Positions 1 through 9,905 of a stretch of DNA of 64,000 nt are shown one piece after another. Within the stretch, counting starts at the first letter, position 1. Each line of letters opens with the position of its first letter. Origin of the DNA: Heloderma charlesbogerti (taxonomy: Eukaryota; Chordata; Lepidosauria; Squamata; Helodermatidae); contig JANEZZ010000464.1 in assembly GCA_026122225.1 (NCBI GenBank), forward strand, positions 414,501 to 478,500. Reading direction: 5' to 3'. The position numbers and the translations under genes were made by a program. The notes under the pieces are model-generated. The model made no database searches and was not told the origin of the DNA. It saw only the letters and a program-made list of their open reading frames with translations.

Positions 1-280
1 TCGCTTCCCCCGAAGAAGCTTTCTCGGTGTTTTCGTTTTTTTAAAAAACGAAATACACAAAACATGTCAAGATAAAGAATACAGACACATTACTAAAAGG
101 CACCATGTAATATTTATATGGAATTCAAATAGCTGTTATTCCCATCAGAGGATGTCTCGTGTAGAATTCATCACCAGTGTTCAAAAGCCACAACTTTTTG
201 GATACTTACAAGGAACATTTTGCCAGGCAGTTAATTCGACCATGTGGAATGCAATCCTCTCCCCGCAACCCACCACCAGC
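1..280. other. unique AT-rich sequence, no feature seen
   Basis: The left edge of the window holds ordinary AT-rich sequence with short poly-T and poly-A runs. I recognise no repeat family and no domain-bearing frame. Confidence 0.5.
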
Positions 281-320
<40 letters not shown>

Positions 321-321
321 T
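281..321. repeat. (AAT)n microsatellite
   Basis: About 13-14 perfect AAT units. It produces the poly-Asn and poly-Ile peptides seen in two overlapping short frames, which are therefore not genes. Confidence 0.97.
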
Positions 322-337
322 ACTTCACTTATCTAGC

Positions 338-394
338 CACACTGAATTTAGTGGGGTTTACTTCTGAGTAGACATCAATAGGGTTGCACTGCTG
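338..394. repeat. short dispersed TACTCAGAAG-type repeat
   Basis: The stretch carries GGGTTTACTTCTGAGTAGAC followed by AGGGTTGCA. The same pattern (TCTACTCAGAAG, AAGTCCCATTG, ATAGGATTGCAGC) recurs at 11.88-11.97, 12.11-12.16 with 12.57-12.60, and 39.86-39.91 kb, so it is an old dispersed family. Its class is unknown to me; short palindromic stretches suggest a MITE. Confidence 0.5.
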
Positions 395-478
395 ATTACA
401 TGCAACATTTTTGTAACCATTCCATTTCTTTGGTTTCTTGGCTGATTTTCAATAGCTCCGATCAGTCTTCCCTGACCT

Positions 479-576
479 GGGGCACTCCAGATGCATTGAA
501 CTACAAGTCCCATCATCCACAACCACCATGGCCGAGCCCTAGCACATCTGGAGGGAGATCAGGTTGGGGAAAGCTC
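479..576. mobile_element. palindromic 'ACTACAAnTCCCAT' MITE, degenerate copy
   Basis: Contains GGCACTCCAGATG, then GAACTACAAGTCCCATCAT, then CACATCTGGAGGGAGATCAGG and TTGGGGAAAGCT. These are the landmarks of the roughly 130-bp palindromic element seen more completely at 33.82-33.95 kb. The copy is worn, and the right arm lacks the second ACTACAACTCCC. Confidence 0.6.
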
Positions 577-578
577 CC

Positions 579-718
579 TTAGGGCACAATCCAATGCATG
601 TTTAGACAGACAAAAGGCCTACAACTCCCAGCATGCCTCAGCCAGTATTGCTGGCTGGGGCATGCTGGGAGTTGTGGGCCTTTTCTCTATCTAAACATGC
701 ATAGGATTGTGCCCTTAA
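579..718. mobile_element. hairpin MITE, TTAA-flanked (piggyBac-like)
   Basis: Nearly the whole segment is one inverted repeat. The left arm begins TTAGGGCACAATCC and runs through GCATGTTTAGACAGA and GGCCTACAACTCCCAGCATG. The right arm returns through CATGCTGGGAGTTGTGGGCC to GGATTGTGCCCTTAA, and the loop lies near 642-656. The right end is TTAA and the left end TTAG. TTAA is the target of piggyBac transposases, so a piggyBac-type non-autonomous element is my inference. It codes for nothing. Confidence 0.75.
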
Positions 719-1639
719 TTACATAATTCTTGTTGCAGTGAATAAATACAGAAGGTGATTCATGCTTATCACTTCAGTGTTCGTAACTGTGTGCCAAAAA
801 ATTCTTTCACGTTTCCCCCCCCAACCATTCTCATTCAATTTGGCAGAAAAGAAATGCTTTCGAAAAGAAATTCAATGGAGAAGAAAAATTCAAGGAAGTT
901 CTTGTGGGTTGGATTTGGGTTTCTTGCACTTACCTTACTTAGGAAGCAGCTGGGGAGTCCGCACAAGTGTCCTGTCTTTCTTTGTACAATCGTCTCTCCA
1001 GCAGCCTCCTCAGCTTCCCACACTTTAATTAAAGCTCCAGGGAAGACAGAATGATGGAATTCCTCCCATAGAGTTTTTTCAGATCAGGAAGTGAAGGCAG
1101 CCTGGCAGGCTGCAGAGGAATGGAGTGATATGTAATAGAAATTAAAACACACGCACACACATCGTCCCTGACCACCTCACAGTGATTACTTAAGCTCAAA
1201 AACACCACAAAAATAAATTATAAAATACCCTGAGAATGAGGCAGAACAATGGAAGCACTTTTCATGGAGGAAGAAAACTTCCGGGTTAGAGGCCAGATTT
1301 TCGCAAAGCTCCACCTTTACCCTGGAGCTGGACACAACACCGCCCCCCTCACACCTGCACTGTGGAGGATGCAAAATGGAGTCCAGGTTGCCAAAACAGT
1401 TGGCAGTGCAAAACAGAAAGAAAGAAAAACCCTCAGGGAAAAAGAAGAAAGATTTTGTGCTACAACCCCTGCCAATGGTGAGCCCTACCTGTGAGAAACC
1501 ATTGGAGAATTTCTCCTTGCCCTGGAGAAATTTGGTGAAATTGTCCACAACTTCTCTGTCCACAAATAGGATGAAGAATTTAAAGAGACGGTTGGTGCAC
1601 AGCGCTACTCGTGATCGCAAATGGGGATCACAAAATAGG
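719..1639. other. unique sequence with a short (CA)n
   Basis: Mostly non-repetitive. There is a small imperfect CA run at 1146-1163. A 237-codon open frame lies on the minus strand at 1186-1899, but half of it is the pyrimidine-rich repeat that follows and it shows no recognisable domain, so I do not call it a gene. Confidence 0.45.
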
Positions 1640-1699
1640 GCTGGATTTCTGGGATGAAGTCCAGAATCCCACAGCCCAGGGGGTCCCCAGAGAGTGGAA

Positions 1700-1960
1700 G
1701 GTGATGGGGGCGGTCCTGATTCTGCTTGCTCCTCAACCCAGACTCCTGGTTTGTCTTCTGGTCTTGATTTGCACTTCAGTCTTGACTCCTGGCTTGCCCT
1801 GACTCCTGACTCCTGTACCCTGGCTCCTGATGCCTGACTCCTGGCTTCTATCTTCTGTCTCCTGACTTCCTGACACCTGGCTTCTGTCTCCAGGCACACC
1901 TTGGACAGCTACTCATGGCCCAGCTCTGAGACCCAGTTTGGGAACCACCAGTTTAAAACT
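1700..1960 (+). repeat. CTCCTGGCTT-type degenerate repeat, LTR-related
   Basis: Runs of GACTCCTGGCTT, CTTGACTCCTGG and similar phrases repeat irregularly. The same phrases form long arrays at 5.86-6.5 kb and occur at 27.36-27.43, 28.10-28.22 and 62.21-62.35 kb, where they lie downstream of a TATA box. I infer a fragment of the transcribed part of one LTR family. Confidence 0.45.
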
Positions 1961-2230
1961 GCACTTTTAAACCAATAGCACTCCATTTCCTTCCCAAGTC
2001 CTGTAGTCTATCTCTGGGCCTGGCATTGTCAGGGTCCCTTGAGGCTCAGGGGTGGAATTTTGGAGCTCAAGGGTGGCACTTGTCAGATGCAAGGGTGGAG
2101 CCCGGCAGCACTTCCCCTAAATGTTATTGAGTGTAAGCGTAAATCCATTTATCTTTTACCCATATGTTTCAATATGTGATTTATTATACATCTGGCGCTG
2201 TCTGCTTCTGTTACTTTTGCAGAAAGAGGT

Positions 2231-2585
2231 GGGGAGGGCAGAACATAGCTCAGTGGCAGAGCAGCTGTTTGCATGCAGAAGGTTCTGGGTTGAATTCTCA
2301 GCCTCTCTGGTTAGAAGACGAGGTAGCAGGTGATGGGGAAAGACCCTTCTCTGCCCGAGAGACCCTTGAGAACTGCTGCTGCCCAAAGTAACCCAGGTAA
2401 GCAACCTGGTCCCTCCAACATGTTTTGGACTACAGCTCCCATAATCCTTCTCCATTGGACATTCTGGCTTGGGTGTATGGGAGCTGTGGTCCAAAATATC
2501 TGGAGGGCACCATGTTGCCTACCCCTGGAGCAGCAGACACTTTTGGGCCAGATGGACCAATAATCTGACTTGTTATAGACCAATG
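2231..2585 (+). mobile_element. tRNA-Ala-derived SINE, split by a palindromic MITE
   Basis: The head (2231-2395) has the pol III A box in ATAGCTCAGTGGCAGAGC, the sequence TTTGCATGCAG where tRNA-Ala has its TGC anticodon, and a worn B box (GGGTTGAATTC). Like the complete copy at 32.28-32.45 kb it should end in GGGCTAGATGGACCAATGG. Here the matching GGGCCAGATGGACCAATAAT only appears at about 2548, after a palindromic element at 2398-2524. The MITE therefore inserted into the SINE. Confidence 0.7.
2398..2524. mobile_element. palindromic 'ACTACAACTCCCAT' MITE
   Basis: The inverted arms are AGGTAAGCAACCTGG...GGACTACAGCTCCCATAAT and GTATGGGAGCTGTGGTCC...CATGTTGCCTACC. The termini fit the form GTAGGCAACCTGG/CCAGGTTGCCTAC. 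It sits inside a tRNA-Ala SINE and has no coding capacity. Confidence 0.75.
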
Positions 2586-3094
2586 TAATGGGTGTGACAT
2601 ATTTCAGGGAAAGGTTAATGAGAGAGCGTGCCAAGGTAGGTGCCCTGTGAAAAAAAATGGGTGCCCTGTTGCTTCTGGGTCTTCACTCCCAGATTGCACT
2701 GCTTCCCCCAGAGACTCTGAGGGGGTGGCTTATGAAATCCTGAAATGTTGAGTCAAGCATGGCGACTTTGGTAAGCCTGCCGGGCCCTTGCTTCCTCCAA
2801 AGGAATGCAGTGAGAATAAGTTAGAGAGCAACACGGGGTTATTTTAGGTGGAGGCTTTCACAGGTCTAATTCCCCTCGAGTGACTGGGTAGTGAAGGAAA
2901 GCTAGCACAGGGACATGGTCCCAGCTCTGACTCGCCTGTGGTGCCTGGTGGGAGCTCCACAAGATCACTTTAGATCAGAGCGTCAGTCGCTTGAGGAAGC
3001 CCAAGGGCAGATGGCTTGTCGTACTGTGTCTACCACTCAGGGTGAGTGGCAAAACCCAAAGTGACTTACGGAGCAACTTGGTATTCTGCAGAGC
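2586..3094. other. unique sequence
   Basis: A short near-duplication, GGTGCCCTGTGA and GGTGCCCTGTTG around 2640-2670, is the only structure I noticed. Confidence 0.4.
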
Positions 3095-3131
3095 TGGAAG
3101 AAGAGGAAGAAGAGGAGGAGGAGGAGGGGGA
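3095..3131. repeat. (GAR)n purine microsatellite
   Basis: GAAGAGGAAGAAGAGGAGG-type repeat; it gives the poly-Glu and poly-Ser peptides on the two strands. Confidence 0.95.
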
Positions 3132-3385
3132 AATTACATTCCACTTTGAAGTGACAAGGAACCGGTACAGCTGCTGGACCTGGGAGGGAGGCAGGAACAG
3201 CACAGAAATGAAAGAGAGAGAGAGACGAGAAATCAACAGACGTATGACCATTTTCCTACCAGAGCCTTAAATTTCCCTTGGGCTTTTTGTGTGGCATTTC
3301 TGTAAATGTCCAGTTATGGGTGCCAATCTGTGGTTTAAAAACCAGTGCTGCACACCAGCAGGGCACCAACAGAAGGAGGGAGAGA

Positions 3386-3500
3386 GGAAGGGGCCATAGC
3401 TCAGCATCGGAGTACTTGCTTTGCATGCAGAAGACTCCAGGTTTAGTCCTCCAGATGGTAGGGCCTCTGTCTTCCATGTCTTCCAACGCTTCCACGGTGC
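3386..3500 (+). mobile_element. tRNA-Ala-derived SINE head, degenerate
   Basis: GGGGCCATAGCTCAGC, then CTTGCTTTGCATGCAGAAG and CCAGGTTTAGTCC, match the A box, anticodon region and B box of the tRNA-Ala SINE. The 3' half is not recognisable. Confidence 0.65.
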
Positions 3501-3759
3501 CGTCTAATGTTCAAAGCTCTTCGCAACCATTATCTCGAGACTCTTTATGACAGGGATGCTGAAAATGGCTTGTGGGCCAGATTTGCCCCACCAGGCCTGC
3601 CACATCTGACCTGTGGTGGCCTCGGACAAGGCCCCTCCCTGAAGCCCTGCCCCCTCTCACAAAAGGAGTGGGGTGGGAGAGCTGCTGCACGTCGAGGGGC
3701 ACGCCTGGAGGCCATGGCCCAGTCAGCTTTGTTTCCTTCTCTCCTTCCCGACTCAGGCA

Positions 3760-3900
3760 AGGAGTGAGAGGAGTGAAGCTGGCCTTGAGGAGGCAGCTGA
3801 GTCCACTTTGCTCCTCCTCATTGCTCAAGCAAAGTTCCATTGAGACAGGAAGCCCCTTGTACTCCTTCCTGACCAGGAGGAGTCAGTTCTTCTCCGAGGA
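3760..3900 (-). mobile_element. LTR-like promoter region (minus strand)
   Basis: On the minus strand this resembles the promoter and start region of the elements at 5.74-5.80 and 62.09-62.17 kb. It has a worn TATA region (AGTACAAGG) between CAGGAAG and CTTCCTG, then TTGCTTGAGCAATGAGG, matching the TTGAGCAA of the other copies. A 63-bp minisatellite lies on its upstream side. No internal retroelement genes follow, so it is at most a solo LTR fragment. Confidence 0.45.
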
Positions 3901-4392
3901 GCTGCAGTGATGCAGCTCTCCACAGGGGGCAGTAGTCCGCAGTTCCTGACTCTTTCCAGAGAAGCTGCAGTGATGCGGCCCACCACAGGGGGCAGTTGTC
4001 AGCAGTTTCTGACTCTTTGCTGAGAAGCTGCAGTGATGTGGCTCACCACTGGGGGCAGTAGTCGGCAGTTCCTGACACTTTGCTGAGAAGCTGCAGTGAT
4101 GCGGCCCACCACTGGGGGCAGTAGTCGGCAGTTCCTGACTCTTTGCTGAGAAGCTGCAGTGATGCGGCTCACCACAGGGGGCAGTAGTCAGCAGTTCCTG
4201 ACTCTTTCTAGAGAAGCTGCAGTGATGCGGCCCACCACAGGGGGCAGTAGTCAGCAGTTCCTGACTCTTTCTAGAGAAGCTGCAGTGATGCGGCCCACCA
4301 CAGGGGGCAGTAGTCAGCAGTTCCTGACTCTTTCTAGAGAAGCTGCAGTGATGCGGCCCACCACAGGGGGCAGTAGTCAGCAGTTCCTGCAA
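3901..4392. repeat. 63-bp minisatellite, about 7.8 units
   Basis: GCTGCAGTGATG recurs at 3901, 3964, 4027, 4090, 4153, 4216, 4279 and 4342, an exact 63-bp period. The last three or four units are almost identical and the first ones diverge more. Because 63 is 21 codons, both strands stay open and give repetitive 21-residue peptides, which are a by-product. Each unit holds CTGCAG, so PstI would cut it into a ladder. Confidence 0.97.
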
Positions 4393-4555
4393 AGAAGGCT
4401 GGTCTATTCAGGTGGAGAACAGAGAACAGGTCAATTCCTGGTGTGGTTGTGATTCTGTCTCTGCATCTCTGTCCAGGAAGTAGATGAACCTTCACTAACA
4501 TCTGAGGATGTGGCTGTCCTCAGACTAAAAGAAGAGAGCAGCTTGCCTACAACAG

Positions 4556-4675
4556 ACCCCACGTTGGTGCTCTTCAGATGTTGGGGACTTCAACTCCCAA
4601 GCCAGCATGGGTAATGGGCAAGAATTCAGGGAATTGCAGTCCAGAACATCTGGAGGGCACCAGCTTGGAGAAAAT
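4556..4675. mobile_element. palindromic 'ACTACAACTCCCAT' MITE, degenerate
   Basis: The left arm has GTTGGTGCTCTTCAGATGTT and GGACTTCAACTCCC. The right arm has ATTGCAGTCCAGAACATC and TGGAGGGCACCAGCTTGGAGAA. Same family as 33.82-33.95 kb. Confidence 0.7.
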
Positions 4676-5366
4676 TAGCCTGGTGAGACCCTAACAGCGG
4701 CAAGAACGGGAAGCCTCCCGTACATCATTTTATTTGATCCCAGTTCGTTTCACATGCTTTCAACCCGACTTCCAATTGCTGGCAGCTTTCATGCTCTGTG
4801 ACAACCTAACTAATTGCCTACCCTGGGGCTACAAAACGACCATCAAAGGGTTGCCAAGGGCAGGCAGAGGGAAGCAAAACTTGTATCCAAAATTCCCCAA
4901 CCCTTCCAGCCTGCAGGGAGCGTCTCACTGAATTACACAGGCTATATAGAATGATGATCACATTTTTCCAAAAGCCCTCCAGGCCACAACAGTGAAGCAA
5001 TGGAAAATATATACATTGGTTCAAGTTGTAACGTTTGATTTCAGGAATGGAAGATCCAGGTCAGTGCATTCCCTCCCCCGCATTTTTTAATAATATAAGG
5101 GCAGTTTCTTTCCCTTTTAAAATAAGCTGTAGATATTTACAACCAAAGACGGAAACTTGCATGCAGGCCAATAAAGAGTAGCTCGTTGACAGCCTTGCTC
5201 TGGCTTTTTCAATTTCTTTTTTCCATTTCAGAACAGATTAGGAGACTGATAATGAGATGAGGAAAGGTGAAATAAATCTTGAGGCTTCTGTGGCCAAACC
5301 TGAGAAGACAGCACAATGGAAGGCCCCATTCTCAAGGATGCTGGCAATTTTGCACTCACGCGCGCA
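4676..5366. other. unique sequence
   Basis: No repeat recognised. A pyrimidine tract ending in CCATTTCAG at about 5230 looks like a splice acceptor, but the frame after it has no domain and no good donor, so I do not call an exon. Confidence 0.35.

Positions 5367-5399
<33 letters not shown>
5367..5399. repeat. (CT)n(CA)n microsatellite
   Basis: About 10 CT units followed by 6-7 CA units. Confidence 0.95.
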
Positions 5400-5589
5400 C
5401 CATTGTCATGCGAGCAGAGAATTCTTAAGAATCCTAGATGTCACTCTCCCCTTCCCCCCCCCAAAAAAGTAAGTTTCTAGCCCTTATGGCAGTTGCCTCC
5501 CTCTTCCTGCTTTGCCCAGATTTCCCCCCCTTAGGACCACAATGTGAAAATGTGAATCAGGAGATGGAGCTTCAGACCTGTTATTGATT

Positions 5590-6545
5590 CCCAGCTGCTC
5601 TCATTTAGGGCCATGCTGTCTCTGAACCATGTCCCTTGCTGCCTGTTCCTCCTGTGGCAAGCGGCATACTCTACAACCTCTCTGGAAAGAACATTCCAGT
5701 TTTGGTTTGCTTCTCCTGCTGAGGCTGGCCGTGGATTCCTTCCCAGGAGGCAGGAGTATAAAGGAGACCTTGTCTCACTGGTTCCTTGCTTGAGCAACAC
5801 GATCTATCTGAGCTCTGGTGCGCCTCTGTGTTTCTAGTCCTCTTCGGTCCTGATGTTTGGCTTGTTCTCTGGCCTGCCTCTGATCTCGATTGCTCTTTAG
5901 TTCTGTCCCCTGGCTTGCTCTCCAGTCCTGCCTCCAGGTTCAGCCTCTACCCTCGATTCCCTTTCAGCCATAACTCCTGGCTTGTTCTCCAGTCCTTCCT
6001 CCTGTGTCATCCTCTGATCCCAATTGCTTTTAAGTCCTTCCTCCTGGCTTGCTCCCTGGTCCTGTTTCCTGGTTTGTCCTCTACTCTTGATAGCATTTCA
6101 GTCCTGACTCCTGGCTCTCCAATCCTGCCTCCTGGTTCATCCTCTACTCTTAATTGCCTTTCAGTGTTAACTCCTGGCTTGCTCTCTGGTCCTGTTTTTG
6201 GGTTTGTCCTCTGCTTTTGATGGTCCTTTGCCCCTGTCTCCTGGCTTGCTCCCTGGCCCTGTTTCCTGATTCATGCCCTACTCTTGATTACACTTTGCTC
6301 CTGTCTCCTGGCTTGTTCTCCAGTCCTTTGTCTTGGGTCATCCTCTGATCCCAATTGCTTTTTATTACTTCCTCCTGGCTTTCTCCCTGGTCCTATTTCC
6401 TGGTTTGTCCTCTACTCTTGATAGCATTTCAGTCCTGCCTCCTGGCTCTCCAATCTTGCCTCCTGGTTCATCCTCTGATCATGTTTACACAGCAATCTTG
6501 GCTCCTGGCTTAGCCCAGACTGCCCCCCATAGCCAAGCCCTGACA
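5590..6545 (+). mobile_element. LTR-like element with internal 62-68-bp degenerate array
   Basis: A core-promoter-like stretch at 5752-5765 (GGAGTATAAAGGAGACC) is followed by TTGCTTGAGCAACACG and ATCTGAGCTCTGG, the same order as at 62.11-62.20 kb. From about 5860 to 6500 the sequence is a degenerate tandem array marked by CTCCTGGCTTGCTC or CTCCTGGCTCTCC, with a spacing of 62-68 bp. The right end, CAGACTGCCCCCCATAGCC...CCTGACA, matches the end at 28.19-28.22 kb and finishes in CA as LTRs do. The left end is not found, so 5590 is approximate. No gag or pol is present. Confidence 0.5.
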
Positions 6546-7700
6546 TGTGCCCTGTGCTCCCTGGACTGATGACAAGTTAAAAATGCAACTAGTAATAATC
6601 AGAGGTGGCTCTATACCCGGGGCGACTGGAGCAGCGACCCTTCGCCTCCTTACAACTTGTGGCAGAGAAATCCCCCTACAATCGGGTGCTCCAATGCACA
6701 GTATGCCCCTGCCAATTACCACACCCGATCTTCTCCTCTGATAATCTCACTAGAATATTGAGTATCAGCCCTGCCCTCCACCCACTAGCCTCAGTGCACA
6801 CCAGCCGCCACTGGGAATAGTCAACATAGGCATGGATCATTCTTTTTTGCCACACCCTTTCCATGCCTGCCGTAATTCACAATAATGAGCGTGGACCCAT
6901 GAGGGGGATAGCAATGTCAGGTTAATGAATGCAGAGTATGAAAACTTGATCTTGTGAATGTGATGAAACTCATACATCCGATGCCTCCTGAGCTTCTGAG
7001 GTGTCTGTAGCTGCGTTTCAATCTTCGCCCAAATGCCAAAGAAAATCACCGCTTACGGAGAGCCGCTTAACCTTCTGACACTTTCCAAACACAATATTGA
7101 GAAGTCCGAGGGATTTAGTCATTTAGCTGAGGCTGACTCTGCAGCTGCCCTCCCAAGAGATAAAGGCAGATGTTTGCAGCTGGCCAAAACAAATGTGCAA
7201 AGTCATTCCTCGGGGATCGTTTTGGATAAGGATCCAAAGGATCGTTTGGATAAGAGTGTGTTAGGCCTCCATCTTATGGTACACCCCCTTCAATGCCACC
7301 CCCCACCCAAGGCACCTCTATTGAAGTTTTTGTTATATGTGAATGCACTTAACTTCATCATTATCATCTTTATTACGGTCACTGACCAGACTTTCAACAT
7401 ACAAGAAATGCACTTAATCTGTAAAGCAGGAGATTAAGTAGCTGAACGCACTTTAATTGGTTGACAGAACCCGAGACGTATTGTATTGATTTGGCTTTTG
7501 GACTATTGTTTAGGCTTTTGAATAGCTGGAGATGCTTGCTCAAGGCACATTGATGGCCTTTGATAGCTGGTGGCTACTAGCTACTGAACACTTTCCCACC
7601 TGCTTTGATCAGGGCTAAAGGGAACAAGCTGGTAGTTTCTTGAACATAACTGCAAACTGGAAGCAAGTGTGAAATTTTGCAGCTGGCTGGCAAGAGTGAT
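6546..7700. other. unique sequence
   Basis: Repeat-poor. CTCAGTGCACACCAGCCGCC and neighbouring sequence show no family match. A 134-codon plus-strand frame at 7033-7437 ends in low-complexity hydrophobic residues and has no domain I recognise. Confidence 0.4.
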
Positions 7701-7724
7701 CTCTCTCTCTCTCTCTCTCTCCCC

Positions 7725-7752
<28 letters not shown>
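7701..7752. repeat. (CT)n(GT)n compound microsatellite
   Basis: About 11 CT units, CCC, then about 13 GT units. Confidence 0.97.
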
Positions 7753-7755
<3 letters not shown>

Positions 7756-8331
7756 AAATCCAAAGATATGTTGTGACTTGTGTGGAAACTGATGCTGGTT
7801 TAAACATTAGAACTATCTGCCTCCTTGCCTGTCTGCTTCTCCTCATGTGGAACATGTATATTCAAAAATCAATAAATACAAAATACTCCAGAACACAAGG
7901 AAAAGGTTGCCCTTGCAAGAAAAAGGTTGCTACATCCACTCAGAAAAGTGGAGAGTATAGAACGATCCCCCCGCTCCCCTCCTCTAAAATACAGTGAGGC
8001 AAATGTCCCAGAGGCCTTTTCAAGACAAATTGTTATTAGTCAAGCCCAGAGCAATGAGAAATACATAGAGAAAAAAATCAATATAATAACACAGAATTAA
8101 AATTTCAGCCTCTGCATCAAGACATGAATCGATTGCAAGGGTAACAAAGAAAGAAGCTTTAATAGTAGTCAAATCTCTACATCTCCACAGAAATTTACAG
8201 CAATTTTATCTAGCGCTCTCTTTCTGATATTTCTTTGCTGCCAGGGTACCAAAAAAGAAAAAGAAAAAAAGATGCTCTGGTTTATTGCAGAGGCCTTAGT
8301 ATCACAGGAAAGCAGAGAGAACACAATTAAA
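7753..8331. other. unique AT-rich sequence
   Basis: Contains a short direct duplication, AAGGTTGCCCTTGCAAG / AAGGTTGC, around 7903-7935, and otherwise nothing I recognise. Confidence 0.4.
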
Positions 8332-8430
8332 TCAATGGCTGTGAACCGCCCAGAGAGCTTTGGCTATTGGGTGGTATAGAAATGTAATAAATAAATGAAT
8401 AAATAATAAAATACTAATAATAATACTTAA
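8332..8430 (+). mobile_element. L2-clade LINE 3' tail
   Basis: GTGAACCGCCCAGAGAGCTTT, then GGCTATTGGGTGGTATAGAA and AATAAATAAATG. This is the characteristic 3' end of one of the reptile L2 families, with its short tandem tail. The same end is seen in reverse at 18.75-18.9 kb. Confidence 0.75.
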
Positions 8431-9794
8431 CATTTTTATAGTACTCTTCCAGGGTTGGTGATCCCATGAAGCAGGGTGAAGCCCCCGACTCAGCTGGTAG
8501 AGCGGAAGGAGTGGCAAATTTTGCACTCACTCCCCACTCCACCAGCCAGAAAGACCTGTTGCCACTGTGTCCCGCCACCCCCCTGCACTTTGCTGCTGCT
8601 GCTGCGGCCATCACAAATATGTCTCCCAGCTAAGGACAGCTAAAAAAATAAATAAATCAGGGTGGGGAGAGAACCGAGATTGCTGGAGCAAAACATAAAA
8701 TAACCAAACAGCGACTGAATCAAAGGCTGGCTGGAAAAAGAGATGTTTTCAGACGCTGGCATTCTTTCCATGTACGCCTCTTCATGCTATCGATTGTCTT
8801 CTTCTGTCACAGGCTTGGCACAAACTCTGCCTTGGCAGGAGGTGATGTTATCCCAGCGTGAAGCGTGTCTTCCAGAACCCTCTAAAAGGAAAAGCAAAAG
8901 CACTGTTTGAAGGGATCTATTTATATTCATCAGCCCCAAATGTGCAGCTAGTCTTGAGACTGGGCGGGGAGGGAGTGAATCGGGACTCGGCTGAATTAGC
9001 ACGCTGATGTGGGGGGGGCACAGTTGGTTTACAGTTCTTCGGGTCCAACGAAGCCCCATCCACAATGCTCAGAGGCTGGATATGGCTGCCGGGGCGGCTG
9101 TGAGACATAGATGGCGGCCATCAGTTTGTTTGTGTTACAATGTCCCCATTGTCTCTTCACCAGCAAGGCTGGCCCACGGCCATCGGTAGCAATTTGTGCA
9201 TTTGTGGATGGCATCTGTGTCCTTTGGAGAGAAAGAGAGGCTAGGTGTGGCTGGGGAGAGATGCGCATGACGTTGTTTACGATTTCCTGCAGATACAGAT
9301 ACTTTCTTGGCTCCGGCTGAAGGCTAGTGACACATGATTTCATTCCGAGCTGGGAAGGGACACCGTGGGCTTTGTGCAAAGGAAAACAGATCAGGAGGGT
9401 CCTCTCTGAGCCAAATTTACACTCAGTCCATAGAGCAAAACAGTCCCCCCCCGCCCCAACAGTTTCCAGAACTTTGATACGATTTCATGTTTGCAATTTC
9501 AGGTTTCATGCCTGGAAGAGGCGGGTTTTGCCAAATATGTTTGGAGCACAGCCTAGAGGCTGCTGCAGCAGCAGTATTTGCAAGCAGTGAGGGAAGAAAT
9601 GGGGGGTCTTTGAATTCATCTGGAGGAAATGCCACGCTGGGTCGTCTAACCATTTCTTGGATGGGTGGACTTTATGGGAAGTTCTCCCACTCTGACTTGA
9701 GCAATTTGGGTTTGGACCAGCAGACAGGGTGATGTTCCCTTCGAACACACACCACTGGAGAGCAACAAGCTGACATTCCATGCTGTTTGGGGAG
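8431..9794. other. unique sequence, longest repeat-poor run in the first 10 kb
   Basis: A CTG run (8590-8605) and a poly-G stretch (9010) are the only simple repeats. The short frames overlap on both strands without domain features. Confidence 0.4.
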
Positions 9795-9905
9795 TGTGAG
9801 GCACTGGGGGTCGGTATGGCATAGTGGTTAGAGCAGGGCCAGGCAGAAGGTAGAGCAGGATATACTGGCAGATCTCTGGGTGACTTGCAGTAGGTCAGCA
9901 AGAGC
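9795..9905 (+). mobile_element. degenerate tRNA-derived SINE (MIR-like)
   Basis: GGCATAGTGGTTAGAGCAGG followed by GATCTCTGGGTGACTTGCAG has the layout of the MIR-like SINEs read in reverse at 38.69 or 41.84 kb, but the copy is old and lacks the tail. Confidence 0.4.

Noticed and set aside
1186..1899. 237-codon open frame on the minus strand
   Set aside because: Its N-terminal third is the LTR-related CTCCTGGCTT repeat read backwards, composition is skewed and no domain is visible. Long stop-free runs are expected in GC-rich repeats.
3883..4392. 169-codon repetitive protein on the minus strand (and a plus-strand partner)
   Set aside because: Both come from a 63-bp minisatellite whose unit is a multiple of three and lacks stops; there is no promoter or conserved partner.
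5060..5290. internal exon after the acceptor-like CCATTTCAG
   Set aside because: The downstream frame is short with no clear donor, and pyrimidine tracts ending in CAG are common by chance.
5786..6569. Leu/Pro/Ser-rich open frames resembling a membrane or mucin-like protein
   Set aside because: They are translations of the degenerate CTCCTGGCTT array; hydrophobic periodicity follows the DNA repeat.
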